Below, one piece after another: positions 41,037-51,300 of a stretch of DNA of 64,000 nucleotides. The stretch comes from DATHTS01 sp965219305 (GTDB taxonomy: Bacteria > Acidobacteriota > Blastocatellia > Pyrinomonadales > Pyrinomonadaceae). Made by a program: the position numbers and the translations under genes. The notes beneath the pieces were generated by a model, which was not told the origin of the DNA, ran no database searches, and saw nothing but the letters and a program-made list of their open reading frames with translations. The DNA lies in NCBI GenBank assembly GCA_965219305.1, contig OZ244725.1:2170001-2234000 (forward strand), in the 5' to 3' direction. How positions within the stretch are numbered: position 1 is the stretch's first letter; each line of letters starts with the position of its first letter.

Positions 41037-43418
41037 TCAATCCCGCAATGCTGCGCGGAAAACCTCGCTCACATGCTCAACGAATATAAAGTTCAAATCG
41101 TCCCTGATTTCCTGAGGCAAGTCTTCTAAATCACGCTCGTTCGGCGCAGGCATTATCACGGTTTTAATTTTCGCACGTCTTGCCGCCAAAAGTTTTTCTT
41201 TGATACCGCCGACCGGAAGCACGTTGCCCCTCAATGTAATCTCGCCCGTCATCGCCACGTCTTTGCGGACGGCGCGATGCGACAAAACTGAAACTAATGC
41301 CGTCGCCATCGTAATTCCCGCGCTCGGACCGTCTTTCGGAATCGCGCCTTCGGGCAAGTGAACGTGAATATCGAAATTTTCGTATGCTTCTTCTTCGATA
41401 TTTAATTCTTTCGCCCGCGCTTTTGCATAAGAAAATGCCGCTTGCGCCGATTCCTGCATAACTTCGCCGAGTTGTCCGGTTAAAACGAGTTTGCCTTTTC
41501 CCTTCGTTCTGATCGCTTCGATAAATAAAATATCGCCGCCGACCGCAGTCCAAGCAAGTCCCGTGACAATTCCGATTGCGTCTTTTTTCAACGCTTCTTC
41601 GGGGAAAATCTTCGGCGCACGAAGGAAATCTTTAACGGTTTTATCGGTTACTGTTACTGGTTTGAATTCGTCTTCGAGTTCTGCTTTTTGTCGGGCAATT
41701 TTGCGGCAGATTTTGCCGATTTCCCTTTCGAGCTGGCGCAATCCGGCTTCCTGCGTGTATTGACCGATAACTAATTGCAGAGCATTTTTGGCAAATTTCA
41801 CGTCGCCCTTTGCCAGACCGTTTTCTTCGATCTGTTTCGGAACGAGATGACGTTTGGAAATTTCGAGTTTTTCTTCTTCCGTGTAACCCGTCAGACGAAT
41901 CGTTTCCATCCGATCGCGCAATGCGGGTTGAACCGTGTCGAGCAGATTCGCCGTCGTCATAAACATTACGTTCGACAGATCGAAAACCACGCCGAGATAA
42001 TTATCTCGAAACGTCGCATTTTGTTCCGGGTCGAGAACTTCTAAAAGTGCCGACGACGGATCGCCGCGAAAATTTGAGCCGACTTTATCAATTTCGTCAA
42101 GCATTATTAAAGGATTATTCGTTCCGGCTTGTTGAATTCCTTGAATAATCCTTCCCGGCATCGAACCGACGTAAGTTCGGCGATGTCCGCGAATTTCCGC
42201 TTCGTCGTGCAAACCGCCGAGACTTAAACGAACAAATTTCCGATTCAAAGCGCGGGCGACCGAACGCCCCAAAGAAGTTTTACCGACTCCCGGCGGTCCG
42301 ACTAAACATAAAATCGAACCTTTTGGTTTTTCCATCAATTTTCTGACTGCCAAAGCTTCGACGATTCTTTCTTTAACTCTTTCCAGACCGAAATGATCTT
42401 CGTCCAGAATCTTTTCGGCTTTTTTCAAATTCAGATTATCTTTTGAAGATTTTGACCAAGGAAGTTCGACCATAATATCAAGCCAATTCCGCAGAGTCGC
42501 CGTTTCCGCCGTATCGGGATGCAGACGTTCGAGTTTCTTCAGTTGTTTGAGCGTGTCTTCTTCAACATCTTTCGGCATTTTCGCCTTCAAGATCGCATCG
42601 CGGTATTGCTCGATTTCCTCGAAAAGTTCGTTCGATTCGCCGAGTTCGCCTTGAATCGCTTTTAATTGTTGGCGCAGAAAATACTCTCTCTGCGAACGGT
42701 CAATATCGGCGCGGGCTTGCGTGTTGATTTCCTGCTGAACATTTAGAACTTCGATTTCTTTATTTAAAAGTTCATTGACGCGCCGCAGACGTTTTACCGG
42801 ATCGAAACTATCTAAAACGCTTTGTCCGTCTTCGACTTTTAATTCGAGATTCGACGCGGACAAATCTGCAAGCCGTCCAGCATCTTCTAATCCTGTAATG
42901 ATCGCCAAAACTTCGGGCGAGATATTTTTCCCGAGATTTGCCGCCGTTTCCATCGAACCGCGCACATTGCGGACGAGTGCTTCGACTTCCAATGAATCCG
43001 GCTGAACGACAGGTTCCGTGATCGGCGTTAGTTTCGCGCGAATATTTCCATTTTCATTTGTTACCGATTCGACTTTTGCGCGTGAAAGTCCTTGAATCAA
43101 AATGCGAATTCGCCCGTCGGGAAGTTTCAGCATTCGCATAATTACGGCGACCGTTCCGACGGCGTAAAGATCGTCCTGCGTCGGTTCTTCAACATCAATA
43201 TCCTTTTGTGAAACCAGAAAGATCATCCGGTTTTGGCTCAACGCTTCGTCAACCGAACGGATAGATTTGTCTCGCGCAACAAAAAGCGGAACGATCATAA
43301 ACGGATAAATTACGATGTCGCGCAGAGGCAAAACCGGAAGTTCCGACGGAATTTCCATCATCGCGTCAACGCCTTCGGCTTCTTCAAAATTGTCGGGAAG
43401 TGTTTCTAAATCATTCAT
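41037..43418 (-). CDS. lon: ATP-dependent Lon protease
   Basis: The 793-residue product has all Lon parts: the N-terminal substrate domain (LPVLPLRDIVIYPFMIVPLF), a coiled coil (QREYFLRQQLKAIQGELG), the AAA+ module with Walker A GPPGVGKTS (about 374-382) and Walker B IMLDEIDK, and the C-terminal protease domain with Ser near 699 (PKDGPSAGITM) and Lys near 740 (VGGIKEKL). It degrades damaged and regulatory proteins in the cytoplasm. It is a single gene with its own terminator. Confidence 0.97.
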   Translation of the reverse strand: MNDLETLPDNFEEAEGVDAMMEIPSELPVLPLRDIVIYPFMIVPLFVARDKSIRSVDEALSQNRMIFLVSQKDIDVEEPTQDDLYAVGTVAVIMRMLKLPDGRIRILIQGLSRAKVESVTNENGNIRAKLTPITEPVVQPDSLEVEALVRNVRGSMETAANLGKNISPEVLAIITGLEDAGRLADLSASNLELKVEDGQSVLDSFDPVKRLRRVNELLNKEIEVLNVQQEINTQARADIDRSQREYFLRQQLKAIQGELGESNELFEEIEQYRDAILKAKMPKDVEEDTLKQLKKLERLHPDTAETATLRNWLDIMVELPWSKSSKDNLNLKKAEKILDEDHFGLERVKERIVEALAVRKLMEKPKGSILCLVGPPGVGKTSLGRSVARALNRKFVRLSLGGLHDEAEIRGHRRTYVGSMPGRIIQGIQQAGTNNPLIMLDEIDKVGSNFRGDPSSALLEVLDPEQNATFRDNYLGVVFDLSNVMFMTTANLLDTVQPALRDRMETIRLTGYTEEEKLEISKRHLVPKQIEENGLAKGDVKFAKNALQLVIGQYTQEAGLRQLEREIGKICRKIARQKAELEDEFKPVTVTDKTVKDFLRAPKIFPEEALKKDAIGIVTGLAWTAVGGDILFIEAIRTKGKGKLVLTGQLGEVMQESAQAAFSYAKARAKELNIEEEAYENFDIHVHLPEGAIPKDGPSAGITMATALVSVLSHRAVRKDVAMTGEITLRGNVLPVGGIKEKLLAARRAKIKTVIMPAPNERDLEDLPQEIRDDLNFIFVEHVSEVFRAALRD

Positions 43419-43559
43419 AAAGTATATTATCTTATGTAAAAAAATTTAAAAGGGCAATAGCGCAGCTAAAACGTAAAATCGCGGTTTTGCTTAAATTTTA
43501 TTACTTATTTATTATCTAACATACAAACTCCGCGAATAAACTTTTCGGGAATTAAAATT

Positions 43560-44390
43560 ATGAGATTTAAAATTTTCTGCATTATCACAATTATTACCAT
43601 CGGCGCGTTAAATATTTTCGCTCAAATGCAACTGCCGCAGGCAAGTCAGCGCGCAAGTTTAACGCAAACAGTCGGCGATACGGAAATTTCCATCGTTTAT
43701 CATCGCCCGAACGTAAAAAAACGCGAGATTTACGGCGGACTTGTTCCTTACAATGAAGTCTGGCGCACGGGCGCGAACGAAGCGACGACGTTTGAATTTT
43801 CCAAAGACGTAACAATCAACGGACAAAAACTTCCCGCCGGAAAATACAGTTTTTATACGATTCCCGGCGAAAATGTGTGGACGCTTATTTTCAATAAAAC
43901 GTGGGATCAATGGGGAACGATATATGACGCAAAGCAAGATGCTTTGCGCGTAAAAGTTAAACCGATGGAAGCGGAATTTGCGGAAAGTCTGGCTTATGAA
44001 ATTGAAAACGTAACCGAAAATACGGCACAAATCAGAATTCACTGGGACAAAATAGCCGTGCCGTTTATAATTGACATCGGCGATATTACAAAGCGCATTT
44101 TGGAAAATGCCCGCAAAGATAAAACGACGCAGGTTCAAGTTGCAGGATACATTTTGGATACGAAAATGTCAGAAAATTATAATGAGGCAATTAATTGGCT
44201 CAACGCAGCGATTAAAGAAGGAGATAATTTTCGCGCAATGTACTATAAAGCGCGTCTTTTAAATGAAACCGGCGAAAAAAAGGAAGCGATTGCGACAGCA
44301 GAAAAAGCAATAGAATTAGGTAAAAAATCTCCTAATACAAATACTTCGCCGCTCGAGAATTTAGTCAAAGAGTGGAAAGCAAATAAATAA
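43560..44390 (+). CDS. Exported DUF2911 protein with short TPR tail
   Basis: The 276-residue product has a signal peptide (FCIITIITIGALNIFAQ). The DUF2911 domain follows (about 25-165): TVGDTEISIVYHRPNVKKRE, YGGLVPYNEVWRTGANEATT, DVTINGQKLPAGKYSFYTIP and WTLIFNKTWDQWGTIYDAKQ. The C-terminal 100 residues form TPR-like helices (AINWLNAAIKEGD, YYKARLLNETGEKKEAIATA). DUF2911 proteins are common in Bacteroidota and Acidobacteriota and have no known function. Followed by a terminator that overlaps the next promoter. Confidence 0.9.
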   Translation: MRFKIFCIITIITIGALNIFAQMQLPQASQRASLTQTVGDTEISIVYHRPNVKKREIYGGLVPYNEVWRTGANEATTFEFSKDVTINGQKLPAGKYSFYTIPGENVWTLIFNKTWDQWGTIYDAKQDALRVKVKPMEAEFAESLAYEIENVTENTAQIRIHWDKIAVPFIIDIGDITKRILENARKDKTTQVQVAGYILDTKMSENYNEAINWLNAAIKEGDNFRAMYYKARLLNETGEKKEAIATAEKAIELGKKSPNTNTSPLENLVKEWKANK

Positions 44391-44397
44391 TTTTTAG

Positions 44398-44442
44398 AAT
44401 CCCGTTGTCAAAACCTTTTCTGAATGCTTGACAACGGGATTT
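44398..44442 (+). terminator. Terminator of the DUF2911 gene
   Basis: AATCCCGTTGTCAA pairs perfectly with TTGACAACGGGATT (44428-44441), followed by a T run, eight bases past the stop codon. The right arm contains the -35 box of the next promoter. Confidence 0.85.
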
Positions 44443-44455
44443 TTTGTTATATAAT
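44428..44455 (+). promoter_or_regulatory. Sigma-70 promoter embedded in the preceding terminator
   Basis: TTGACA at 44428-44433 and TATAAT at 44450-44455 are both perfect consensus with a 16-base spacer. The -35 box is part of the terminator's right arm and the T run lies in the spacer. It would drive the gene at 44499 with a leader of about 38 bases. Confidence 0.72.
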
Positions 44456-44498
44456 TCTTATTGAAATTGAATTTCACTTTCGCAGTAAAATTTTTCAG

Positions 44499-44774
44499 AT
44501 GAAGACAAATACCGCAACAAAATTTTCACCGATTGTTTCCGATAAGCAAAAGGTTGAACTTTCTTTACAAAACGATAAAGCCGTTATTAAACTTTCAACC
44601 TGGACGGAAAATTTAGGTTGGTGCTGCCAGAAAACATTGCCGCTCGATGTGGAAATGTTGGATGATTTGCATCGCGTGATTTCAGCGGCGCGTTACAATT
44701 TAAAGAAACAAAACGCGGAAATTGAAGAAATTTCAGAAAAAACAAATATCATTTCTTTTCCCAACGTTTCATAA
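44499..44774 (+). CDS. Small conserved-looking hypothetical protein
   Basis: I start at 44499, downstream of the consensus promoter at 44428; the open frame reaches further up but into promoter and terminator. The 91-residue product reads MKTNTATKFSPIVSDKQKVE at the start, then VIKLSTWTENLGWCCQKTLP and LDDLHRVISAARYNLKKQNA. A Trp and a Cys-Cys pair stand out in GWCCQKT. No signal peptide or membrane helix is seen. I do not recognise a family. Strong promoter and tight terminator suggest an abundant small protein. Confidence 0.7.
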   Translation: MKTNTATKFSPIVSDKQKVELSLQNDKAVIKLSTWTENLGWCCQKTLPLDVEMLDDLHRVISAARYNLKKQNAEIEEISEKTNIISFPNVS

Positions 44775-44795
44775 TTCTTCTCCGAATTATAACTA

Positions 44796-44838
44796 AAAAC
44801 GGAAGTTTTAGCTTGAGTAACTAAAACTTCCGTGTTTT
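44796..44838. terminator. Bidirectional terminator between convergent genes
   Basis: AACGGAAGTTTTAG (44798-44811) and CTAAAACTTCCGTGTT (44821-44836) pair around a short loop with flanking A and T runs, between convergent genes. Confidence 0.8.
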
Positions 44839-44863
44839 TTTGTTTAAAGATTATTTTCCAAAT

Positions 44864-45325
44864 TTAGCTGACTTCGCGCAGAACGATTTTTTCGTGATTT
44901 ACTTTTGCCTGACGTTTGGAAGTTAATTTTTCGAGTTCTTCGACGTGAAGCTGTTCTTCGGCAATTCGTTCTTCAAGCCAGAACTTTGTCGGCAAATCAT
45001 CTTCGCCGCACGAAGTCCACGCCGTCATATAAGCAGCAATCGCTTCGCGTTCGAGTTTTAGATTCTGCATTAACATTTCTTTTAGAACGGTTGACTGGCG
45101 AATCATTGCCGGTTCGACCGTCGGCAAACCGCCGAGTGCGACAACTTTATCGCCGACGGTTTGCGCGTGTTCCTGTGCTTCGGCGGCTTGCTCGCGGAAA
45201 AAGTCGCGAAAAACTTCCCTTTCAATTCCGGTTATCAAATAACTATGCTGCGAATACTGGATAACGCCCGCCAACTCCAAACTTAATGCTTGATTAAGAT
45301 TTTCTATCAATTCTGTTCGTGCCAT
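44864..45325 (-). CDS. Ferritin-like diiron protein (bacterioferritin type)
   Basis: The 153-residue product is a four-helix bundle. Metal-ligand candidates are Glu18 in LSLELAGVIQYSQHSY, the Glu and His of EQAAEAQEHAQTVGDKVVAL, the Glu of LKLEREAIAAY and the Glu and His of IAEEQLHVEELEKL. This matches bacterioferritin-type diiron sites. The Met that binds haem in true bacterioferritins is not clear. It probably stores iron or handles peroxide. A consensus-like promoter lies upstream at 45362-45390. Confidence 0.85.
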   Translation of the reverse strand: MARTELIENLNQALSLELAGVIQYSQHSYLITGIEREVFRDFFREQAAEAQEHAQTVGDKVVALGGLPTVEPAMIRQSTVLKEMLMQNLKLEREAIAAYMTAWTSCGEDDLPTKFWLEERIAEEQLHVEELEKLTSKRQAKVNHEKIVLREVS

Positions 45326-45361
45326 AATTTTATATCTTATAAATTCTCGTTTACTTTTTGA

Positions 45362-45390
45362 AGAATATCAGTAAAACATAAAACTGTCAA
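45362..45390 (-). promoter_or_regulatory. Sigma-70 promoter of the ferritin-like gene
   Basis: On the minus strand TTGACA (45390-45385) and TATTCT (45367-45362) are separated by 17 bases, giving a leader of about 30 bases before the ATG at 45325. Confidence 0.62.
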
Positions 45391-45461
45391 AAAGTAAGTC
45401 ATTTATTTACAACACTTAAAGTTGAAATTCAAATTCAGCTTCGTTTAGCGTTATTCAGAGT

Positions 45462-46178
45462 TTATTTATTTTCAGCGTGAAATGTGTTTTCTGTGTTTTC
45501 GGTTTCGGATATTTCCTCCTTGTCAGGCGAGTGCGTCAAATGCAGACGTTCTCCGATGTCGTGAGCGACGACTTCAATTTTATGAATCGTTTCGGGATTT
45601 GCTTCTTCGATCTTCTTAGAAAGCAGAAATCTTTCGACCAGATAAAATACAATAATTCCGACAATAACCGCGATAAAAACGTAAATACTGAATTGATGAA
45701 AATCGCCGATGATCGTGCTGATCGCGCCGCTGAAAAAATAACCGGCTCCGGCAAGCATCAAAACCCAAATCGAACAACTGAAAAAATCGAGAAAAATGAA
45801 TTTTTTATAAGACATTCCGCCCATTCCGTTAAAAAGACAGAGTGCGCCGCGGATGCCGTAGATATATTTTGAAACGATAACCGTATAACCGCCGAATTTT
45901 TCGGTCAATTTTTCGATGCGCGGCTGCGACATTTTGTAGAAACTGTAATTTTGAACTTTACTCTTAAAGAATCTGCCGATGTAGAAACCGATAGTGTCGC
46001 CGACCATTCCGCCGGCTGTTCCGGCTAGATAAACTTTTAGAAAACTGTAATGTCCGAAATTGCCGTTATGAGCAAGAACTCCGGCGAGAAGAAGCGTGAT
46101 GTCGCCTTCGACGGTACAAAGCGCAAAAACGGCGAGAATGCCGTAAAGTTCAAATAATTCATTAAACGCTTGTTCCAT
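45462..46178 (-). CDS. DedA-family membrane protein
   Basis: I start at the ATG at 46178 rather than an in-frame TTG five codons earlier. The 238-residue product has the DedA pattern: LFELYGILAVFALCTVEGDI, YLAGTAGGMVGDTIGFYIGR, and VIVSKYIYGIRGALCLFNGM, close to the hallmark RFIPG segment, followed by two further helices and a polar tail. It differs strongly from the disrupted DedA gene at 17284, so the two are not recent copies. It may still cover part of the lost function in lipid transport. Confidence 0.88.
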   Translation of the reverse strand: MEQAFNELFELYGILAVFALCTVEGDITLLLAGVLAHNGNFGHYSFLKVYLAGTAGGMVGDTIGFYIGRFFKSKVQNYSFYKMSQPRIEKLTEKFGGYTVIVSKYIYGIRGALCLFNGMGGMSYKKFIFLDFFSCSIWVLMLAGAGYFFSGAISTIIGDFHQFSIYVFIAVIVGIIVFYLVERFLLSKKIEEANPETIHKIEVVAHDIGERLHLTHSPDKEEISETENTENTFHAENK

Positions 46179-46193
46179 ATAAAGGCTTTTCAA

Positions 46194-46222
46194 AGATTAC
46201 TCGCCAGACCAATTTCAGTCAA
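46194..46222 (-). promoter_or_regulatory. Possible promoter of the DedA gene
   Basis: On the minus strand TTGACT (46222-46217) and TAATCT (46199-46194) are separated by 17 bases, 16 bases before the start codon. Confidence 0.45.
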
Positions 46223-46308
46223 ACTGTTTTACTTTCCGCAGGTTGTTTGACACTTTTATATAATACGCTTAAAATTTCGTTTATTCTTAATTTATATCGA
46301 ATAACGAA

Positions 46309-47235
46309 ATGGAAAATTTAAGTGATCAAACAGAAAATTTTGTCGGTGTCGAGGTTTCTCATTTGTCTGTCAACGCCGTCTGTTTAGATTCAGCCGAAAA
46401 TGTTATCGGTAATGAAAAAAATTCATTAGATCCAGAGAAGGATACCGCACCGCAGCTTGTTGATTTTATAAATAAATTGCAGAAAAAGTTCGGCGATTTC
46501 GAACAGATCGGAATAACCGTTCCGGGCTTGATTGATCGTGAAACCAAACGCATCGCTTTTTCCTCGCAATATCCCGAACATATGGAAGTTGATTTTCTCG
46601 GTGAACTCGAAAAAGTTACGAAATTAAATATTCTCGTCGAAAATGATGCCAATGCCGCAGCTTTCGGAGAATATTTTCTTGGTGCGGGGAAAGGCTCTAA
46701 AAATATGTTTTACGTGACGCTCGGCAGAGGTGTCGGCGGTGCGCTGATTTTAGACGGAAAACTATGGCGCGGAGTTTCAGGTTTTGCAGGCGAATTCGGC
46801 TACGTCGCTATTAATTCCGACGGTGGAAAACTCGAAGATGTCGCGTCATCCGCCAATATTATCCGGCGCACGAAAACACGTTTCAATCAAGACCCGACAT
46901 CTTCGCTCGGCAAATTAAACGAACAAGATATTCATCTTTCCGATGTTGTCAATGAAGCAACGCGCGGCGACGATTTCGCTCAGTTAATGCTCGAGAGAAC
47001 CGGAATGTATGTCGGAACGGCGATTGCTTCGGTTATAAATTTACTTAATATAGAAAAAATTGTTGTCGGCGGCGAAATTATGAAGGCGGGAAATTTTGTT
47101 TTAGACGCAATTGTTAAGCGTGCGAAACAACTTTCTTTTGTTCCGAGTTTCAAAACGACTGAAATCGTGCAGGGAAAATTCGGCGAAAACGCTCCGGCAA
47201 TCGGCGCGGCTCTGCTCATAAAACGACAATCATAA
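46309..47235 (+). CDS. ROK-family sugar kinase or regulator lacking the usual zinc motif
   Basis: The 308-residue product has the ROK fold without an HTH domain: IGITVPGLIDRETKRIAFSS, ILVENDANAAAFGEYFLGAG with the catalytic Asp, and FYVTLGRGVGGALILDGKLW, RGVSGFAGEFGYVAINSDGG. The family normally has E-x-G-H followed by C-x-C-G-x-x-G-C, which bind structural zinc. Here the His is Tyr (GEFGY) and no Cys follows (INSDGGKLEDVASS), so the zinc site is gone. It could be a glucokinase-like enzyme that does without zinc, or a sugar-binding protein. Confidence 0.85.
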   Translation: MENLSDQTENFVGVEVSHLSVNAVCLDSAENVIGNEKNSLDPEKDTAPQLVDFINKLQKKFGDFEQIGITVPGLIDRETKRIAFSSQYPEHMEVDFLGELEKVTKLNILVENDANAAAFGEYFLGAGKGSKNMFYVTLGRGVGGALILDGKLWRGVSGFAGEFGYVAINSDGGKLEDVASSANIIRRTKTRFNQDPTSSLGKLNEQDIHLSDVVNEATRGDDFAQLMLERTGMYVGTAIASVINLLNIEKIVVGGEIMKAGNFVLDAIVKRAKQLSFVPSFKTTEIVQGKFGENAPAIGAALLIKRQS

Positions 47236-47573
47236 GAAAAAGGTGAGAAGAATAATTTTTTAATTCTCGTAATTCTTCTAAAACCGATTATTTAGCAATT
47301 TTAATTTGTAACTTTTATTCCGTCTGATTTTTACTTATTGTTTTTTACCTTTTACTTTCCGTCACTTGTATTATTTATGAATAAAACTTATATAGTGAAA
47401 ACTTGCACAAAGAATTTAAAAACTTTATTTTCATAAATAGTATTTGCGGATTTTTCTATATTAGGTAAAATCAGTAATCAGGTTTTAAGCAGTTCCAAAA
47501 AATACAGTTTTCAAGGTGATAATTAAAGGTTTTACGATAAGCCTGAAATTAGCGAACTTAAAATTAACGAACA
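47236..47573 (+). other. Upstream region of the respiratory operon
   Basis: The region is AT-rich and gene-free. A possible promoter is TTGCGG at 47444-47449 with TAAAAT at 47466-47471, 16 bases apart, leaving a leader of about 95 bases before actA. I see no clear operator. Confidence 0.4.
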
Positions 47574-48233
47574 ATGGCTCAAATTTTTAACAGAAGCGCA
47601 AATAACATCGCTAAAATCAGTTTAATAGTGGCAATAGTTTTGGGCGGAGTTGCGTTTTACGTCTATACGCAAGTGGCGCGTTCGTCTTATCTGACGGGAC
47701 GTTATCTCGAAAAACAACAGCCTGTTCAATTCAGTCATAAACATCATAACGGCGACGACGGAATTGACTGCCGTTATTGTCATACATCGGTCGAAACCGC
47801 CGCGTCCGCCGGAATTCCGCCGACGCAGACTTGTATGAATTGCCACAATCAGCTTTGGTCGGACAGTCCGTATCTCGAACCGGTTCGCGCGAGTTACCGC
47901 GAAAATAAACCGATCGAGTGGGAAAGAGTTCACGATCTGCCCAGTTTCGTTTATTTTAATCACAGTATTCACATTGCAAAAGGTGTCGGATGTTCGACTT
48001 GTCACGGGCGAATTGACGAAATGCCCGCAGTTTATCAGCAAAATACTTTACAGATGGAATGGTGTCTTTCGTGTCACCGCGATCCGTCGCAGTTTATTCG
48101 TCCGAAGTCCGAAATTTACAATATGGAATGGAAGGACAGCAATTTGACCGCCGAACAGAGAACGGAATTAAAGGATCAGTATAAAATTCGCAACAGACAA
48201 ATGCTGACGAGTTGTTCGACTTGTCACCGATAG
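47574..48233 (+). CDS. actA: Alternative complex III subunit ActA, pentahaem cytochrome c
   Basis: The 219-residue product has one N-terminal membrane helix (about 12-33) and five CxxCH haem sites: CRYCH, CMNCH, CSTCH, CLSCH and CSTCH. This is the ActA pattern of alternative complex III, in which the pentahaem subunit carries electrons on the periplasmic side towards the acceptor. The order actA-B-C-D-E-F that follows is the standard one. Start fits a normal leader. Confidence 0.95.
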   Translation: MAQIFNRSANNIAKISLIVAIVLGGVAFYVYTQVARSSYLTGRYLEKQQPVQFSHKHHNGDDGIDCRYCHTSVETAASAGIPPTQTCMNCHNQLWSDSPYLEPVRASYRENKPIEWERVHDLPSFVYFNHSIHIAKGVGCSTCHGRIDEMPAVYQQNTLQMEWCLSCHRDPSQFIRPKSEIYNMEWKDSNLTAEQRTELKDQYKIRNRQMLTSCSTCHR

Positions 48234-48237
48234 TTTG

Positions 48238-48305
48238 AAATTAAAAAGGAAAAGTTAAAAATTAAAAAATTGAACACATAATTTCATTTTTTAATTTCTA
48301 ATTCT
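48238..48305. repeat. AATTAAAAA-type repeat and inverted copy between actA and actB
   Basis: GAAATTAAAAA and repeated TTAAAAATTAAAAAA at the left face TTTTTTAATTTCTAATTC at the right. They can fold into a weak AT-rich stem in the 89-base gap. Confidence 0.5.
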
Positions 48306-48322
48306 TAATAACAAGAAAAAAA

Positions 48323-51300
48323 ATGCCGAGCAAAGACAGCAAAAACAACTTTGCCTTATTGCGCGACAAAATTTTGGCGCAAAACGGAAAGCAATATTGG
48401 CGGAGCGTCGAGGAATTTTCCGACACGCCGGAATTTGAAGAATTCATCAAGCAGGAATATCCCGCGCAAGCCGAAGAATGGGATAATTCTCTGAGTCGCC
48501 GAAATTTCGTCAAGGTAATGGGCGCGTCTCTGGCACTCGCCGGTTTGAGCGGCTGCGTAATTCAGCCGCCGGAAAAAATCGTGCCGTATGTTTCGCAGCC
48601 GGAAAATATGATTCCCGGCAGACCGCTTTTCTTTGCGACGGCGATGACTTTGGGCGGCGTTGCGACCGGACTTTTGGGCAAATCAATGGACGGTCGCCCG
48701 ATAAAAGTCGAAGGAAATCCCGAACATCCGTCAAGTTTGGGCGCGACCGACGTTTTGGCGCAGGCATCGCTTTTGACGATGTATGATCCAGACCGTTCGC
48801 AGGAAGTTCGTTATCGCGGAAAATCAAATAACTGGCAGAATTTTATGACGGCGATTAGAACTGCCGTCGAAGAAAACTCGAAAGACGGCGGCGCGGGTGT
48901 TAGATTTTTAACTGAAACCATAACTTCGCCGACGCTCGTCGCACAATTCCAGCAGATCGCGCAGGAAATGCCGAATTCGCGCTGGATTCAATACGAACCT
49001 TTTAATAAAGACAACGCAACGGAAGGCGCGAAAATGGCTCTCGGTTCGGCAGTAAATACGGTTTATAAATTCGATCAAGCCGACAGAGTTTTATCGCTCG
49101 ACGCGGATATTTTCTCCGGTTTTAATGTTCGTTACATAAAAGATTTCAACAAAAAGCGTGTTTGGGGCGAAGGAACGGAAAATATCAATCGCCTTTACGC
49201 GATAGAAACGACGATGACTTTGACCGGCGCGAAAGCCGATCATCGTTTGGCGGTTAAACCGAGTCAGATGACGGAAATTGCGAAAGCAGTCGCCGCCGCA
49301 GTCGGAGTTTCGGGCGCGAGTTCGATTTACAAGGAAAACGCTGAATTTATTACGGCTTTGGCGAATGATTTGAAAGCAAATGCCGGAAGATCAATCGTCG
49401 TCGCGGGCGACAATCAACCGCCGTCGGTTCACGCTTTGGCGCACGCGATGAATTCGCAACTCGGAAATGTCGGTAAAACAGTCGTTTACACAGAACCGCT
49501 GTCGCCGTTTGCCGAAAAATCGCAAACCGATCAATTGCGCGAACTAGTCGCCGATATTGATGCCGGCAGAGTAAAGACGCTCGTAATTATGGGCGGAAAT
49601 CCGACTTATAATACTCCGGCGGATTTGAAATTGGATCAGGCGAGATTGGAAAAAATCCCGCTCCGCATTCACACGGGCTTATTTTTCGACGAAACTGCGG
49701 AACTTTGTCATTGGCACGTTCCCGAAGCGCATTATCTTGAAATGTGGGGCGACGCGCGGGCGTATGACGGAACGGTTTCCATCATTCAACCGTTGATTAA
49801 ACCGCTTTACGGCAACAAAACTCAATACGAAGTCGCGCAGGTTTTCTTCAAGGAAAATTATGATAAAGCGAATTACGACATCGTAAAAGAATACTGGCAA
49901 AAACAAAATCTGAGCGCGGGCGCGCCGAAAACGATGGCTGCCGGAGCGACAACTCCGCAAGCTACGCCGAATTCGTCCCCAAATTCATCGCCTTCACCGG
50001 AAGCGACGGCAACTCCGCCAGCATCGCCGAGCGCAACACCGGCGGCTTCGCCTTCGCCGCAAGCGACAACAAACGGCGCAGCAACGACGACACCGAAAAC
50101 TTTTGAAGATAATTGGCGCAAAGTCGTTCACGACGGTTTTATTCCGAATTCGGCACTTCCCGCAAAAACGCTTTCGGCGAACACCGGATTTTTAAGTCAG
50201 CCGCAAAACGCTCCGGCGATGAACGGCGCGTTGGAAATTTCGTTTATGCCCGATCCGTGCGTTTACGACGGGCGTTTTACAAACAACGGCTGGCTGCAGG
50301 AATTGCCGAATCCGTTGACGAAAATTACTTGGGAAAACGTCGCATTGGTCAGTCCGGCAACGGCAAAACGTCTTGAATTAAATATCACCGAAGACAAATA
50401 TAACGCGTATGCCGGCGGCGAAATGGGAACGCCTTTCATAAATACGAAAGGCGGCAATCAATTTTCCGATTTGGTTAGAATTAACGCTAACGGTGCGGAA
50501 ATCTCTCAGGATGTTCCGGTCTGGGTCGCTCCCGGTCAGCCCGATGACGTAATTACGCTTTATGCGGGTTACGGAAGAACAAAAACCGGACGAGTAGGAA
50601 ACGGTTTAGGTTACGACGCTTATCAAATTCGCAGTTCGAATGCGATGTACTTCGGTTCTGGCAAATTAGATAAAACAGGTTCACAAACGAACGTCGCTTC
50701 ATCGCAGATTCATTTTAATATGGAAGGACGCGATCTTTTGCGCGTTTTGGATGTCGAAGAACTTAAAGCGAAACCGGAAATCGGGCATCAACACGACGAA
50801 TACGAAAATTCGATGTATGAGCCTTATAATTATTCCGAACACGATTGGCAGAATAAATGGGCGATGACGATTGATCTCAATTCGTGTGTCGGCTGTAACG
50901 CCTGCGTTCTGGCGTGTCAATCGGAAAACAATATCCCGGTTGTTGGAAAAGAACAAGTCGAACGCAGCCGCGAAATGCACTGGATGCGCGTTGACGCTTA
51001 TTTCGGCGGTGAAGATATTAATAACCCGGAAGGACCGAGTTTTCAGCCGGTTTTGTGTCAGCAGTGCGAGCAAGCACCGTGCGAAGTCGTCTGCCCGGTT
51101 CACGCGACGGTTCACAGCGCGGAAGGTTTGAACGATATGGTTTATAACCGTTGTATCGGAACGAGATACTGTTCAAATAACTGTCCGTATAAAGTTCGAC
51201 GATTTAACTTTTTACTTTATCAGGATTGGGACACGCCGCAGTATAAATTACTGCGAAACCCGGAAGTTACGGTTCGCAGTCGCGGTGTGATGGAAAAATG

